64,000 bases of DNA from Microbacterium sp. B35-30 (lineage in GTDB: Bacteria; Actinomycetota; Actinomycetes; Actinomycetales; Microbacteriaceae), in contig NZ_MWLQ01000011.1 in NCBI RefSeq assembly GCF_010634855.1, positions 495,762 through 559,761 of the forward strand. Direction: 5' to 3'. Below the pieces are notes generated by a model that was not told the DNA's origin, did not search any database, and saw only the letters and a list, made by a program, of their open reading frames with translations. A program made the translations under genes and the position numbers. Below are positions 18,837 through 27,236 of the stretch, piece after piece (position 1 is the stretch's first letter; each line of letters opens with the position of its first letter).

Positions 18837-19204
18837 TGGAGATGGGGGGAATCGAACCCCCGTCCATCGCTGAGTAACTGCGGTTTCTCCGGGCGCAGTC
18901 TGTGAAAGCGTTCTACTCGGCTCCGACCTTTGTCACAGACACCTAAGTCGACGAGCCCATCCTGATAAGAGTCCCGCGTGACGCTCAGGCGACGTCACGC
19001 AGCAAGATCCCTAGATGACGCCAATACCCGTGACGGGATCAGTCACGGATTGACGGCGTCGGGCTCGCTGCTCAGGCAGCGAGGGCGAACGCGGACTGCT
19101 TCTTTTCGGCAGTTATTGGTTTGCAAGGAGCGTTTACGAGATAACCCTGCATCCTCGGCCCGCTTCACGCAGATTCACAGGCGATGTCGAAACCGATCAT
19201 CCCC
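18837..19204 (-). ncRNA. ssrA: tmRNA (transfer-messenger RNA)
   Basis: Rescues stalled ribosomes by trans-translation together with SmpB (gene at 27237). The 5' end GGGGATG (19204-19198) pairs over 7 bp, with one G-U, with CATCTCC at the 3' end before discriminator A (18837). The CCA is not encoded. The T arm GGTTCGATTCC is intact. The resume codon is GCT at 19131 (preceded by GTAAAC) and the stop TGA is at 19074-19072. The tag reads APCKPITAEKKQSAFALAA, 19 residues with the expected ALAA degron. Total length is 368 nt before CCA addition. No promoter was identified with confidence. Confidence 0.95.
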
Positions 19205-19445
19205 GTGTCCTCGAATCGAGGTGGTTCCTTCTCGCGAAGGGCCGCTGTCACACTGTGGAGTTGCCAATACCCGGGCGCCGAAGCATCCGAGCACATCAGG
19301 ATACAACGGATGCCGCTCCCCCGCCATTCCCGGAGGAGATGGTGGCCTCTCGGCACGTGGCGGACAGTGCCTGGTTGTCAAGGCCCGTGCGAGACCGCGC
19401 CGGTGGTGGTCGGCTGAGGCCACCCACCTAAGGAGTGAGATCGAG

Positions 19446-19955
19446 ATGTCGCAGAACACCCCCCTGCAGCGCGCCAAGCAGCCCCGGTCGGCTCTCGCCG
19501 GACCCTACGGGCACCCCTTCCACCCCATCCTCGTGACCATCCCGATCGGCGCATGGGTGGCGAGCCTCGTCTTCGACATCATCGGGCTGGTCTATGACGA
19601 CCCCGCGCCGTACGTGCAGGGCGCCTGGGTGCTCATCGTCATCGGCCTCATCGGCGCCGTGCTCGCCGCGATCTGGGGCTTCCTCGACTATCTGCAGCTC
19701 GGCCGCGGCACAGACGCCCGGAAGACCGCCACGATCCACATGGCGCTGAACCTCGGCGTCACGGTGCTGTACCTCATCAACCTCCTCGTGCGGCTGTCGG
19801 CCGACGACCACGACGAGGTCAGCACCGTCGGATTCATCCTCAGCATCGCAGGCCTGGCAGCCCTCGGCGTGTCGGGATGGCTCGGCGGCAAGCTCGCCTA
19901 TCACTACGGTGTGCGGGTGGCGGACGAGCGCACGCAGATGGAGGGCTTCCGCTGA
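19446..19955 (+). CDS. DUF2231 domain membrane protein
   Basis: 169 residues with four predicted membrane segments (TIPIGAWVASLVFDIIGLV, WVLIVIGLIGAVLAAIWGFL, MALNLGVTVLYLINLLV, FILSIAGLAALGVSGWLGG). The N-terminal GHPFHPILVTIPIG is the DUF2231 hallmark. ATG 19446 follows AAGGAGTGAG. The family is of unknown function and often sits near oxidoreductases. The decayed SDR gene is convergent. Confidence 0.86.
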   Translation: MSQNTPLQRAKQPRSALAGPYGHPFHPILVTIPIGAWVASLVFDIIGLVYDDPAPYVQGAWVLIVIGLIGAVLAAIWGFLDYLQLGRGTDARKTATIHMALNLGVTVLYLINLLVRLSADDHDEVSTVGFILSIAGLAALGVSGWLGGKLAYHYGVRVADERTQMEGFR

Positions 19956-19968
19956 ATCCGGCGCCGCG

Positions 19969-20462
19969 TCACGACCTGAGCGAGGCGGCCGGCGACCCGC
20001 GGCCCTGGGACAACATGATCGCCGTCAGACCGACGGCGGTCGCTCCGAGCGCCACGCGAACCCGGCGCGATCGCCAAACCACCGGTCACGGGGCTCGCCG
20101 ACGACGGAGAGTCGAATACTGTGCCCGTCGTCACGTCGGCGCCCTCGCCACGCAGCTCCACGTTGTCCATCAGCCACCCCGCCATCCCGTCGTAGACGGG
20201 CGGCGCGAAGCGATGCACCGTACTCGCTGTGGGCGGCGGCGGCGAGCGCGCGCACCTGGCCTTCGTGCGATACGTCGGTCGGCACGACCAGTGCCACTGC
20301 GCCCAGCGCACGGCACTCCTCCGCGACGGTCTCGAGGGCGTCCTTGCTGCGGGACGCGAGCACGAGCCGCGCGCCCTTCTTGGCGTACATCCGCGCCGTC
20401 TCGCGGCCGATGCCGCTCGATGCGCCCGTGATGACCACGACGGGCGCGGCTGCGCCGTTCAT
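19969..20462 (-). pseudogene. Short-chain dehydrogenase remnant, deleted and frameshifted
   Basis: The first 80 or so codons are a normal SDR start: VVVITGASSGIGRETARMY, then LVLASRSKDALE and VVPTDVS. Near 20215 the frame jumps to a later part of the protein (FAPPVYDGMAGWLMDNVEL, second frame), and near 20080 to a third frame encoding a hydrophobic tail (RVALGATAVGLTAIML) that ends at TGA 19969. About 490 bp remain of an expected 900-1000, so the catalytic YxxxK core is lost. The start overlaps the upstream gene stop by 4 nt (ATGA), so it was once operonic. Confidence 0.8.
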
Positions 20463-20752
20463 GGCGCTTCGGGTGACGAGCGACCGGGGAGGTTGAGCTC
20501 GTCGGGATCGACGTCGACGTCTCCCGCATCGTCAGGGCCGCCCGTGCCGGGGACAGCCCGCACGTCGCCGGGATCGATGTCGGCATCGACCGTGTCGGGC
20601 AGAGGATCGGCCTGCTTCTCCTGCGTCTCGCTCTCACTTGCGGGGCTGTAGCTCATGTCCTTGCGCAGCGACTCCTGCTCCGACAGCGGGCTCAGCCGCG
20701 ACTCGGCGGGCCGTGATGACGCGGCGTCGGGATTCTCGTGTTGCGGGTCCAT
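20459..20752 (-). CDS. Small acidic hypothetical protein
   Basis: 97 residues, polar and acidic, predicted disordered, rich in Ser, Glu, Asp and Pro (SRLSPLSEQESLRKD, DADIDPGDV, DVDVDPDELNLPG). No family is recognised. The start is ATG 20752. Its stop overlaps the start of the decayed SDR gene. It may be a stress-associated small protein; this is only a guess from composition. Confidence 0.6.
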   Translation of the reverse strand: MDPQHENPDAASSRPAESRLSPLSEQESLRKDMSYSPASESETQEKQADPLPDTVDADIDPGDVRAVPGTGGPDDAGDVDVDPDELNLPGRSSPEAP

Positions 20753-20832
20753 GCAGCGACGGTAGGCGGCATCCGTTCCTGCGGTCCTCCCCCTTGACAT
20801 CCCCGCGCCGCGCAGGCCAAGTGGCGATGATG

Positions 20833-22338
20833 CTACGGCCGCGCTGCACCCACGGAGCCCGCCGCACGCGGCGACAGGTCGGGAAGCGCCCCGATGCCGA
20901 ACTGATGGCGCAGCGCGCTCAGCGCGGCGAACCAGCCGGGCAGGCCCGTGACACCAGGACCGGGTGCCGCGGACGCGGACGCCAGGTAGACGCCGGGAAT
21001 CGGCGTACGCCAGGGGTCGGGGCTCAGCACCGGGCGACGAACGAGCTGCCACAAGCTGGGAGCGCCGGCCGCGATGTCACCGCCCGGATAGTTCGGGTTG
21101 TGCCGCTCGACCTCGCGCGCGGTGCGTGAGCTCACCGCGAGGATCGTGTCCCGGAAGCCGGGGGCGAACCTCTCGATCTGCGCGGTGACCGCTTCGCGTC
21201 GGTCGACGGCACTTCCGGCGGGCACGTGGGTGTACGTCCACAGCGTGTGCTTGCCGGCCGGGGCTCGAGTGGTGTCGAACAGCGAGGGCTGCGAGACCAG
21301 CACGTAGGGGCGTTCGGGCAGGCGGCCGCGGCTCACCTGGTTCTCGGCATCCGCCACCTCGGCACGCGTGCCGCCCAGGTGGACTGTGCCCGCGCGACGC
21401 AGCTCGGGGTGCGTCCACGGGACGGGGTCGCTGAGCGCGAAGTCGACCTTGGCAACACCGTCGCCGTACCGGAAGCGCTGCAGCGCGCGTCGGTAGCGGG
21501 CAGGGATCGTGTCGCCGGCCAGCCGGATGAGCGCCTTGGGTGTCACGTCGAGGAGCGTGACGGTGGCGTCGGGGAGCGCCGCGAGTGAGGTCACCTCGTG
21601 GTCGACGACGAGTTCGCCGCCGTGCGCACGCAGGTCGTCGACCATCGCCTCGATGATCGCCTGGCTGCCGCCGATCGGGATCGGCCAGCCGCGCGCGTGG
21701 GCATAGGCGGTGAGCGCGAGTCCCGCGCCGGCGGCGGGGACGCTCGGCATCGACAGGATGGTGTGCGCGGCGACCCCGGTCAGCATGGCGGGAGCGACGT
21801 CTTGGCGGAAGCGCAAATTCCACGCGGGGCTCCCCTGCTCGAGCGCGCGCAGGCCGAACGACAGCGCCGTCGGGATGTCGCTCGGAACGCGCACCAGCGA
21901 CGACCCGGTGAATTCCGCGACGCGCGTCGAGTGATCGACGAGCGGACGCATCAGCTGCGCGTAGGCGAGCGCGTCCGGGCCGAGCGCCTCCGCCGTGCGC
22001 CCGAGATCCCGGTATGCGACACCCGCATGGCGTTCGTCGAGCGGGTGCGCGAACGATACGTCGGGCGTCACGAACTCCACGCGCTCGCGCAGACCGAACT
22101 CGCGGAAGAACCGCGACTCGAACGCCATCGGGTGCACCGCCGAGCACACGTCGTGGTGGAACCCCGGCAGCGTCAACTCCCGCGTGGCCGCCCCGCCCCC
22201 CGCCTGATCGGCGCGTTCGTACACCCGCACGCGCAACCCGGCGCGGGCGAGGGTCACAGCTGCGGCGAGACCGTTGGGGCCTGCTCCCACCACGACGGCA
22301 TCGAGATCGCCGCCGCCGCGCCTGGGGCGTGTGTTCAC
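20833..22338 (-). CDS. FAD-dependent phytoene desaturase-like oxidoreductase
   Basis: 501-residue flavoprotein with an N-terminal dinucleotide-binding motif ([21 protein letters not shown], residues 14-34) followed by [15 protein letters not shown], typical of the phytoene desaturase/NAD(P)-FAD oxidoreductase family. The C-terminal FAD segment ([20 protein letters not shown]) is also present. GTG 22338 overlaps the SRPBCC stop by 4 nt (GTGA), so the two are translationally coupled. No carotenoid genes (crtB, crtE) are nearby, so a carotenoid substrate is not supported. Confidence 0.86.
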   Translation of the reverse strand: MNTRPRRGGGDLDAVVVGAGPNGLAAAVTLARAGLRVRVYERADQAGGGAATRELTLPGFHHDVCSAVHPMAFESRFFREFGLRERVEFVTPDVSFAHPLDERHAGVAYRDLGRTAEALGPDALAYAQLMRPLVDHSTRVAEFTGSSLVRVPSDIPTALSFGLRALEQGSPAWNLRFRQDVAPAMLTGVAAHTILSMPSVPAAGAGLALTAYAHARGWPIPIGGSQAIIEAMVDDLRAHGGELVVDHEVTSLAALPDATVTLLDVTPKALIRLAGDTIPARYRRALQRFRYGDGVAKVDFALSDPVPWTHPELRRAGTVHLGGTRAEVADAENQVSRGRLPERPYVLVSQPSLFDTTRAPAGKHTLWTYTHVPAGSAVDRREAVTAQIERFAPGFRDTILAVSSRTAREVERHNPNYPGGDIAAGAPSLWQLVRRPVLSPDPWRTPIPGVYLASASAAPGPGVTGLPGWFAALSALRHQFGIGALPDLSPRAAGSVGAARP

Positions 22339-23282
22339 GGTGACGGTGCCTCGGTTCCGGCGGCTTCGCTCCCCGCGGGCTGGCCCCCGGTGGGCTGGGC
22401 TCCGGCGGGCTTGCTCCCGGCGGGCTTGGCTCCGGTCGGCTCGACGCCGTTGCGTGGCGGCTTCGGCGCGGTGTCGGATGCCGCGTCCGCCGCGGCGCCA
22501 CCGGGATCCGGAGTGTCGGCAGCGAGGGGCTCAGACTCCCCCGCGCCGGCGAGGGGGTTCCAGGAGTCCTCGAGGTCGAGCGGCCGTCCTGTCGCGTCGG
22601 CTTGCTCCACGCCGTCGGTGCTCGTGACCGGAGCAGGCTCTGACCCCGTGGCTTTGCCGGCCATCGCATCCTCCGTTCCGCCGCTGCCGGACACGGCGTC
22701 GGCGAGTTCGTCTCCCTGCAGTTTGGCAGCATCGGTCGGGTCGATACTCGCCGTAGCGCCCGCAGCGCCGGGAGCCCCGGCATCCGTGTGATGCTCCTCG
22801 CCGGTATCGGCCATCTCCTTCTCGGCCGTCGTCGCCTCGCGGCGGTCGGCGGCTCGTCCTTCGGCGAGGTACGCGAGCCGGTGCAGGGTCTCGTCGTTGC
22901 GCCAGTGCAGGGGGATGTCGAGCAGCTGGGCCGGGATGAAGCGGCCCGGCCCTGCGATCGCCTCCTCCTGGATGCGCACGACGCAATCGTCTCCGCGCGT
23001 CTTGACGTCGAGGGTCACGCGGGCCTCGCCGATCGGCCAGCCGCGCGCCCGCATCACCATCATCCGCGACGGGATGAACTCCTCGACGACCGTCTTGTCG
23101 TCGATGAGCGCCGGCCAGACTCCGAACGAGTGATGCAGCTCGGCGCCCGCCATCGGCCACGTCTCGTCGACCTCGCGCATACGAGACGCCCCGACGACCC
23201 ACGACGGATACAGCCATCCGTCGCTCAGCACCTCGAACACGTCCTCGGGTGTGCAGTGCAGCACCCTCACATTGCGGGACAT
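22335..23282 (-). CDS. SRPBCC family protein with disordered C-terminal tail
   Basis: 315 residues. The first 145 form an SRPBCC domain ([41 protein letters not shown]). The remaining 170 are low-complexity, rich in Ala, Gly, Pro, Thr and Asp, ending in tandem PAG(S/A)(K/Q)P-like units. ATG 23282 starts the domain; the upstream open frame to 23408 has no recognisable sequence. It is the first gene of a unit with the FAD oxidoreductase, which may act on a hydrophobic ligand bound by this protein (inference). Confidence 0.8.
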   Translation of the reverse strand: MSRNVRVLHCTPEDVFEVLSDGWLYPSWVVGASRMREVDETWPMAGAELHHSFGVWPALIDDKTVVEEFIPSRMMVMRARGWPIGEARVTLDVKTRGDDCVVRIQEEAIAGPGRFIPAQLLDIPLHWRNDETLHRLAYLAEGRAADRREATTAEKEMADTGEEHHTDAGAPGAAGATASIDPTDAAKLQGDELADAVSGSGGTEDAMAGKATGSEPAPVTSTDGVEQADATGRPLDLEDSWNPLAGAGESEPLAADTPDPGGAAADAASDTAPKPPRNGVEPTGAKPAGSKPAGAQPTGGQPAGSEAAGTEAPSP

Positions 23283-23432
23283 GGGCTCCCCCTCGATCTC
23301 GGGTTCTATCGATGGGTTCGACGCTAGACCGCGCTCCCGGCGTGCTGGAGCGGGTTGCGTCGAGGCCTGGCCTGTGGCAGGACCGCCACGGGCTCGCCCG
23401 CCGCGCACCGCTGCGGCGCCTGCCGGTTCCGG

Positions 23433-24227
23433 TCAGGCGAACCCGAGTTCGCCGCGGACGATCGAGTCGCCCGAGTGCGTGGGATCGCCGTCGGCGGGTT
23501 CCTGTGAGACGTCGACGAGCACGTATTCGCTCAGGTCGATGTCGTCGGGCACGGGAAAGACCCCGGTGCTGCCCTCGAGCACGCCCAGGCTCACGAGCGC
23601 CGACGCATCTTCGGTGATCAGCCAGACCTCGCGGAATCCGTCGCTCGGCTCCCCGTCGTCGAGGTCGACCTCGACCTGCCTCGCGCCGTCCGCCTTCTCC
23701 ACGACCACCGCCGTGCCCGACGCATCGGGATGGTCGGGGAACGCATCCAGGGTCGCCGCCGCGATCTCGACCGGCTGCGTCTCACGCACCAGCGTCCACG
23801 TGCCGACGACAGCGACGATCAGCGCGATGCTCGCCGCGAGAGCGAACACGACTCTGATGCCGCGCCTCCTCCGCGCGGGCGCCGCAGCTGCGGGGGCTTC
23901 TTCGTCGGCCGCGACGGGTGCCGCGGCCTCCGCCCGCTCAGTCTCGCCCGCGGTCGGCATCCCGCCAGCGGTCGGCATCCCGCCCGTGGTCGACGTCATG
24001 CCCGTGGCGCCGAGGCCCAGCTCGTCGGCGATGCCCGCCCACACGCGCTCCGGCGGCGCCTCGAGGTCGCCCACCGTGACCGTCGAGCGGCCGACGATCA
24101 CGGTGTACTCCAGTTCGGCGAGCTCCAGCGCGCACTCGTCGCACGCGTCGAGGTGCGCCCGCTCCTCGTCGGTCGCCGGCTCGCCGAGCGCGATCAGGGA
24201 CAGGCGGTCGGCATCAAGGTGCGGCAT
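23433..24227 (-). CDS. RskA-type anti-sigma factor
   Basis: 264 residues, single-pass membrane protein. The cytoplasmic N-terminus has a zinc-finger-like H-x3-C-x2-C (His25, Cys29, Cys32). Residues 75-95 repeat GGMPTAG. The membrane segment is at about 124-147 (VVFALAASIALIVAVVGTWTLV) after four Arg. The extracytoplasmic C-terminus matches the anti-sigma-K (RskA) domain (FREVWLITEDASALVSLGVL). It holds the upstream sigma factor inactive at the membrane until signalled proteolysis. The start overlaps the sigma gene end by 14 bp. Confidence 0.88.
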   Translation of the reverse strand: MPHLDADRLSLIALGEPATDEERAHLDACDECALELAELEYTVIVGRSTVTVGDLEAPPERVWAGIADELGLGATGMTSTTGGMPTAGGMPTAGETERAEAAAPVAADEEAPAAAAPARRRRGIRVVFALAASIALIVAVVGTWTLVRETQPVEIAAATLDAFPDHPDASGTAVVVEKADGARQVEVDLDDGEPSDGFREVWLITEDASALVSLGVLEGSTGVFPVPDDIDLSEYVLVDVSQEPADGDPTHSGDSIVRGELGFA

Positions 24228-24765
24228 GGCCCACCTCCAATCGGCTGCGCATACGGGTGAGACTTCGCCTGATGTGGCTCTTCACGGTACCGAGCGGCAT
24301 GCCCAGTCGCTCGGAGATCTGCTCGTGAGTGAGATCGTCGTAGAACGCCAGTCGTACCACGCGCCGGGCGTCCGGCTCGAGCCGGTCGATCTCGTCGGCG
24401 AGCAGCAGCCGGTCGCCCAGGTCGACCTCCGCGCCCACGACATCGTCCGGCGTGGTGAACCGCTGCAGTTCGGTCTGCAGCGCCCTCACCCGCGTGCGGG
24501 CCTCCAACGTGTCGGCGATGCGACGCCGGGTGATGGCGATCAGCCACGTCGAGAGCTTCGCCTTCGTCGGGTCGAATCGCTCCCGCGAGGTCCATGCCGA
24601 GACGAAGGTCTTCTGCGTGACATCCTCGGCGTCGCCGCGATCGCCCACGAAACGCAGCGCCATGGTGAACACGACCGGCGACCACCGACGGTAGATCTCC
24701 TCGAGTGCGCGTTCGTCGCCGCCTCGGAAGCGATCGCTCAGCTCCCGCTCGTGCGCGTCATCCAC
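24214..24765 (-). CDS. ECF sigma factor (SigK/ECF19-like)
   Basis: 183-residue sigma factor with region 2 (AEDVTQKTFVSAW, STWLIAITRRRIADTLEAR) and region 4 (LEPDARRVVRLAFYDDLTHEQISERLGMPLGTVKSHIRRSLTRM). GTG 24765 is preferred because AGAGGA lies 6 nt upstream; ATGs at 24795 and 24804 lack a site. The partner anti-sigma factor overlaps its 3' end. Likely targets are the sortase and DUF4397 genes just upstream and the sigma gene itself. Confidence 0.87.
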   Translation of the reverse strand: MDDAHERELSDRFRGGDERALEEIYRRWSPVVFTMALRFVGDRGDAEDVTQKTFVSAWTSRERFDPTKAKLSTWLIAITRRRIADTLEARTRVRALQTELQRFTTPDDVVGAEVDLGDRLLLADEIDRLEPDARRVVRLAFYDDLTHEQISERLGMPLGTVKSHIRRSLTRMRSRLEVGHAAP

Positions 24766-24814
24766 GCTACGTCCTCTCGTCCTCGTCCTCGCCATGACCG
24801 GCATCGTCGCCGGC

Positions 24815-25453
24815 TCAGGGAAGCGGGGTCGCCATGGCGACCACGTTATCCGCGTATCGGCCCGTCGTGGAGTCGAACGCCCCACCACAGGTGATGAGCA
24901 CGAGGGCCTTCGTGCCCGCGCGCGCGAACAGCTCCGCGACCGGAAGGTCCGCCTTGGGAAAGTAGGTGACGGACGCGATGGCATAGCGGTGCGTCGTGCC
25001 GGCGGCATCCGCCACCTCCACGACGTCGCCGGCGACCAGCTCGCGGAGCCGGCTGAACGGCCCGATCGGATACCCGGGAGCGTCGACGTGTGCGGAGATC
25101 ACGACGTTGCCGTCGGCGCTCGTCGGATCGGACCCGAACCGGTACCAGCCGGCGACGGCCGGGTCGATGGGCAGTTCCATGAATCCGCCCTGCTCGACCC
25201 CGACGGGCACCACCGGAACCTCGACACCGAGCGAGGCGGCGACCACCCGCACCGGCGGCTGTGGGGTGCGCGCCGGTGTCGGAGTGGCCGCCGCGACCGG
25301 CACCTCGACCACCGGAGTGGGGGTCGGCGTGGGGATCGCCGTGGTGGTCGGTGCCGTCACAGACGGACTGCTCTCGGGTCGCTCCGAGCCGCACCCCGCC
25401 AGCACGAGCACGACCGCAAGGGCGGCCAGCGCCCCTGCGGTCGTCCTCGCCAT
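24815..25453 (-). CDS. Class F sortase
   Basis: 212-residue sortase. The N-terminus has a hydrophobic segment ending in LAGC (Cys21), a lipobox, so it may be a lipoprotein instead of the usual membrane-anchored form. A Thr/Pro-rich stalk spans about residues 30-68. Catalytic candidates are His122 (ISAHVDAPG), Cys189 (VLITCGGAFD) and Arg199 (TGRYADN), the sortase triad. It follows the DUF4397 gene by 11 bp, so the two are probably co-transcribed. Its cell-wall substrate is not obvious in the window. Confidence 0.88.
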   Translation of the reverse strand: MARTTAGALAALAVVLVLAGCGSERPESSPSVTAPTTTAIPTPTPTPVVEVPVAAATPTPARTPQPPVRVVAASLGVEVPVVPVGVEQGGFMELPIDPAVAGWYRFGSDPTSADGNVVISAHVDAPGYPIGPFSRLRELVAGDVVEVADAAGTTHRYAIASVTYFPKADLPVAELFARAGTKALVLITCGGAFDSTTGRYADNVVAMATPLP

Positions 25454-25464
25454 GCCGCAGATCC

Positions 25465-26292
25465 TCAGCGGTTCGCCCGCGCCCGGACGACGACGACAGC
25501 GGATGCCGCGACCGCCGTCGCGAGCGTCAGCCCGGCGACCAGGAACATGGCCTGCATCATCGCGTCGCGTTCGGCCAGCTGACCGCCCGTGCCCGAGTTG
25601 ACCCCGTCGGGAGCCGAGTGCAGCCCCGAGACCGTCTGGACGGCGACCGCCAAGCTCTCCTCTTCCAGGCTGCCCCACGCGTAGACGATGGTGAGAGCAC
25701 CCTCCTGGACCGTGACATCGGTCGGCCCCAGAACAGGGTCGGTCGTCCCCGCGGCCGCGACGGACGCTGAGATCGTCCCCGCGGCGAGGTTCAGACTGGC
25801 CTCGTTGGGATTGACGAGGTCTTCGACGACCGGGGTGCCGCCGGCCAGGACGTCGACGGCGGGGGCCGCCGCGACGTGGCGAACGGTCAGGCGCCCCTCC
25901 CCTGCGGCGGTGCTCGAGGTGTCGTTGACGAACGGTGTGAGCGTCGGCTGGCCCGCCTCGTTCAGGTGCGCGACCGCGGTGTAGTTCGTGCCGGCGGCGA
26001 GCGTCAGGGTTGCTGGTCCGAGCACCGGGGCGCTGGCATCCGCAGCATCCGGAGCGGTGAGCGCGACCTCGTAGTCGCCGGCCGGGAGGTCGAGCGGGCC
26101 GGCGAGATCGCCGGGCTGGAAGTCGTCGAGTGTCAGCTCGCCGTTGACGTACACGTCGACGGGCGTCTCTGGGATGCCGTGTAGTACCGAGAGCACGGCG
26201 CCGTCTGCAGTGCTGGCACTGGCGGGCGCGACCATCAGACCGAGGCCTGCGACGGCCCCGGCGGCGATGGCCGCGAGAATCTTGTTTCGCAC
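25465..26292 (-). CDS. Secreted DUF4397 surface protein
   Basis: 275 residues: signal peptide at about 1-27 (AAIAAGAVAGLGLMVAPASAS), two DUF4397 repeats (LSVLHGIPETPVDVYVNG and LTVRHVAAAPAVDVLAGG), a linker (GVNSGTGGQLAER) and a C-terminal membrane helix ending in RARANR. GTG 26292 is preceded by AAGGAGGA. The membrane helix plus basic tail resembles a sorting signal, but no LPxTG-like pentapeptide precedes it. Longer in-frame starts would overlap the divergent SIMPL gene and are rejected. It lies in a sortase/sigma cluster, suggesting envelope-stress control. Confidence 0.86.
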   Translation of the reverse strand: MRNKILAAIAAGAVAGLGLMVAPASASTADGAVLSVLHGIPETPVDVYVNGELTLDDFQPGDLAGPLDLPAGDYEVALTAPDAADASAPVLGPATLTLAAGTNYTAVAHLNEAGQPTLTPFVNDTSSTAAGEGRLTVRHVAAAPAVDVLAGGTPVVEDLVNPNEASLNLAAGTISASVAAAGTTDPVLGPTDVTVQEGALTIVYAWGSLEEESLAVAVQTVSGLHSAPDGVNSGTGGQLAERDAMMQAMFLVAGLTLATAVAASAVVVVRARANR

Positions 26293-26338
26293 GGTGGTCC
26301 TCCTTCGTCGGGGCGGCCGGTCGCCGCCCATCGGAAAG

Positions 26339-26368
26339 TAATTCCCTCCGAGGAGTGCATTTGGATGC
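26339..26368 (-). promoter_or_regulatory. Candidate ECF promoter for DUF4397-sortase unit
   Basis: Minus-strand GCATCC (26368-26363), 17-nt spacer, GGAATTA (26345-26339), about 50-75 bp before GTG 26292. GCATCC also lies in an inverted repeat (GTGCAT-4 nt-ATGCAC). It resembles SigK-type -35 elements, but only one instance is seen here. Confidence 0.35.
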
Positions 26369-26408
26369 ACCCGAATGAAGATGTCTCTGATCTTGACCCC
26401 GCGGTGCG

Positions 26409-26414
26409 TAGAGT
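26409..26414 (+). promoter_or_regulatory. -10 box of probable leaderless transcript
   Basis: TAGAGT ends 7 nt before ATG 26422; no ribosome-binding site. Confidence 0.5.
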
Positions 26415-26421
26415 CGGCGTC

Positions 26422-27099
26422 ATGAGCGATGTCGTCATCACGGTCCGCGGGGAGCACGAGACCCGCATCGCCCCCGAACGCGCCATCGCGCACCTCACGA
26501 TCCGCGCGGAGGGTCCCGAGCGCGGCACTGTCGTCGAGCGCATGGCCGCGTTCACCGAGCCGGTGCGCGATGACCTCGCCGCCCGCAAGTCGGCGGGCAC
26601 GATCGTCGAGTGGACGAGCCAGCGCGTGTCGGTGTGGTCGGAGCGACCCTGGAATCCCGAGGGCAGGCGTCTCGCCCCCGTGCACCATGCCAGCGTCGAT
26701 TTCTCCGTCACCTTCGCGGACTTCGCCGTGCTGTCGTGGTGGGCCGGTGAGGTCGCCGAGCGCGAGGGCGTCCAACTCGGCTGGATCGAGTGGAAGCTGA
26801 CGCCCGAGACACGGGCGCGGACGGAACGGGATGTCGCGACTCAGGCCGTGGGCGTGGCCGTAGCTCGCGCGACGGCGTACGCCGGAGCCCTCGGCCTCAC
26901 CGACGTCACCGCGCTCGAACTCGCAGACCTGGGACTGCTCGCACGCCAGGACCGGCCCGAGATGGCGCCGGCGGGGCGCATGCTGGTCGCGAAGGCGTCC
27001 TTCGCGGGCGACGCGGCGGGCGCGGGACCCGCGGTGCAGCTCCAGCCCGAAGACATCGTCATCTCCGCCGCCGTCGAGGCGCGCTTCGCCGCCCGATGA
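26422..27099 (+). CDS. SIMPL (DUF541) domain protein
   Basis: 225-residue protein of the SIMPL/DUF541 family: an N-terminal VTVRGEHE-like strand (VVITVRGEHETRIAPERA), a middle region with SVDFSVTFADF, and the C-terminal AGRMLVAKASFAG followed by PEDIVISAAVEARF, the usual closing strands. It has no signal peptide, so it is probably cytoplasmic. Function is unknown in this group. ATG 26422 is placed by the leaderless -10 box. It is convergent with smpB across a repeat region. Confidence 0.84.
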   Translation: MSDVVITVRGEHETRIAPERAIAHLTIRAEGPERGTVVERMAAFTEPVRDDLAARKSAGTIVEWTSQRVSVWSERPWNPEGRRLAPVHHASVDFSVTFADFAVLSWWAGEVAEREGVQLGWIEWKLTPETRARTERDVATQAVGVAVARATAYAGALGLTDVTALELADLGLLARQDRPEMAPAGRMLVAKASFAGDAAGAGPAVQLQPEDIVISAAVEARFAAR

Positions 27100-27122
27100 G
27101 CGAGCGCCGTTAGGCTCGTTCC

Positions 27123-27198
27123 CTGAGCCTCTCGAAGGGCGCTTCGACAAGCTCAGCGACCGGGCATCGCAAGGCGCTTCGACAAGCTCAGCGACCGG
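27123..27198. repeat. REP-like palindromic element with a 26-bp direct repeat
   Basis: Between two convergent genes. A 26-bp unit starting GGCGCTTCGACAAGCTCAGC occurs at 27138-27163 and again identically at 27173-27198. The first copy also pairs with 27123-27137 as an inverted repeat (CTGAGCCTCTCGAAG against CTTCGACAAGCTCAG at 27142-27156, 13 of 15 positions), giving a hairpin. The core resembles the dispersed GAGC-TTGTCGAAG palindromes known from many high-GC genomes. It may also serve as a bidirectional terminator. Confidence 0.8.
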
Positions 27199-27236
27199 TC
27201 GGGGCGCGCGCGATGCGTGCCGGGGACTGAATCGGG

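Noticed and set aside
25465..27150. Longer 561-residue version of the DUF4397 protein
   Set aside because: The extension is antisense to the SIMPL gene, and the signal peptide and AAGGAGGA site place the start at GTG 26292.
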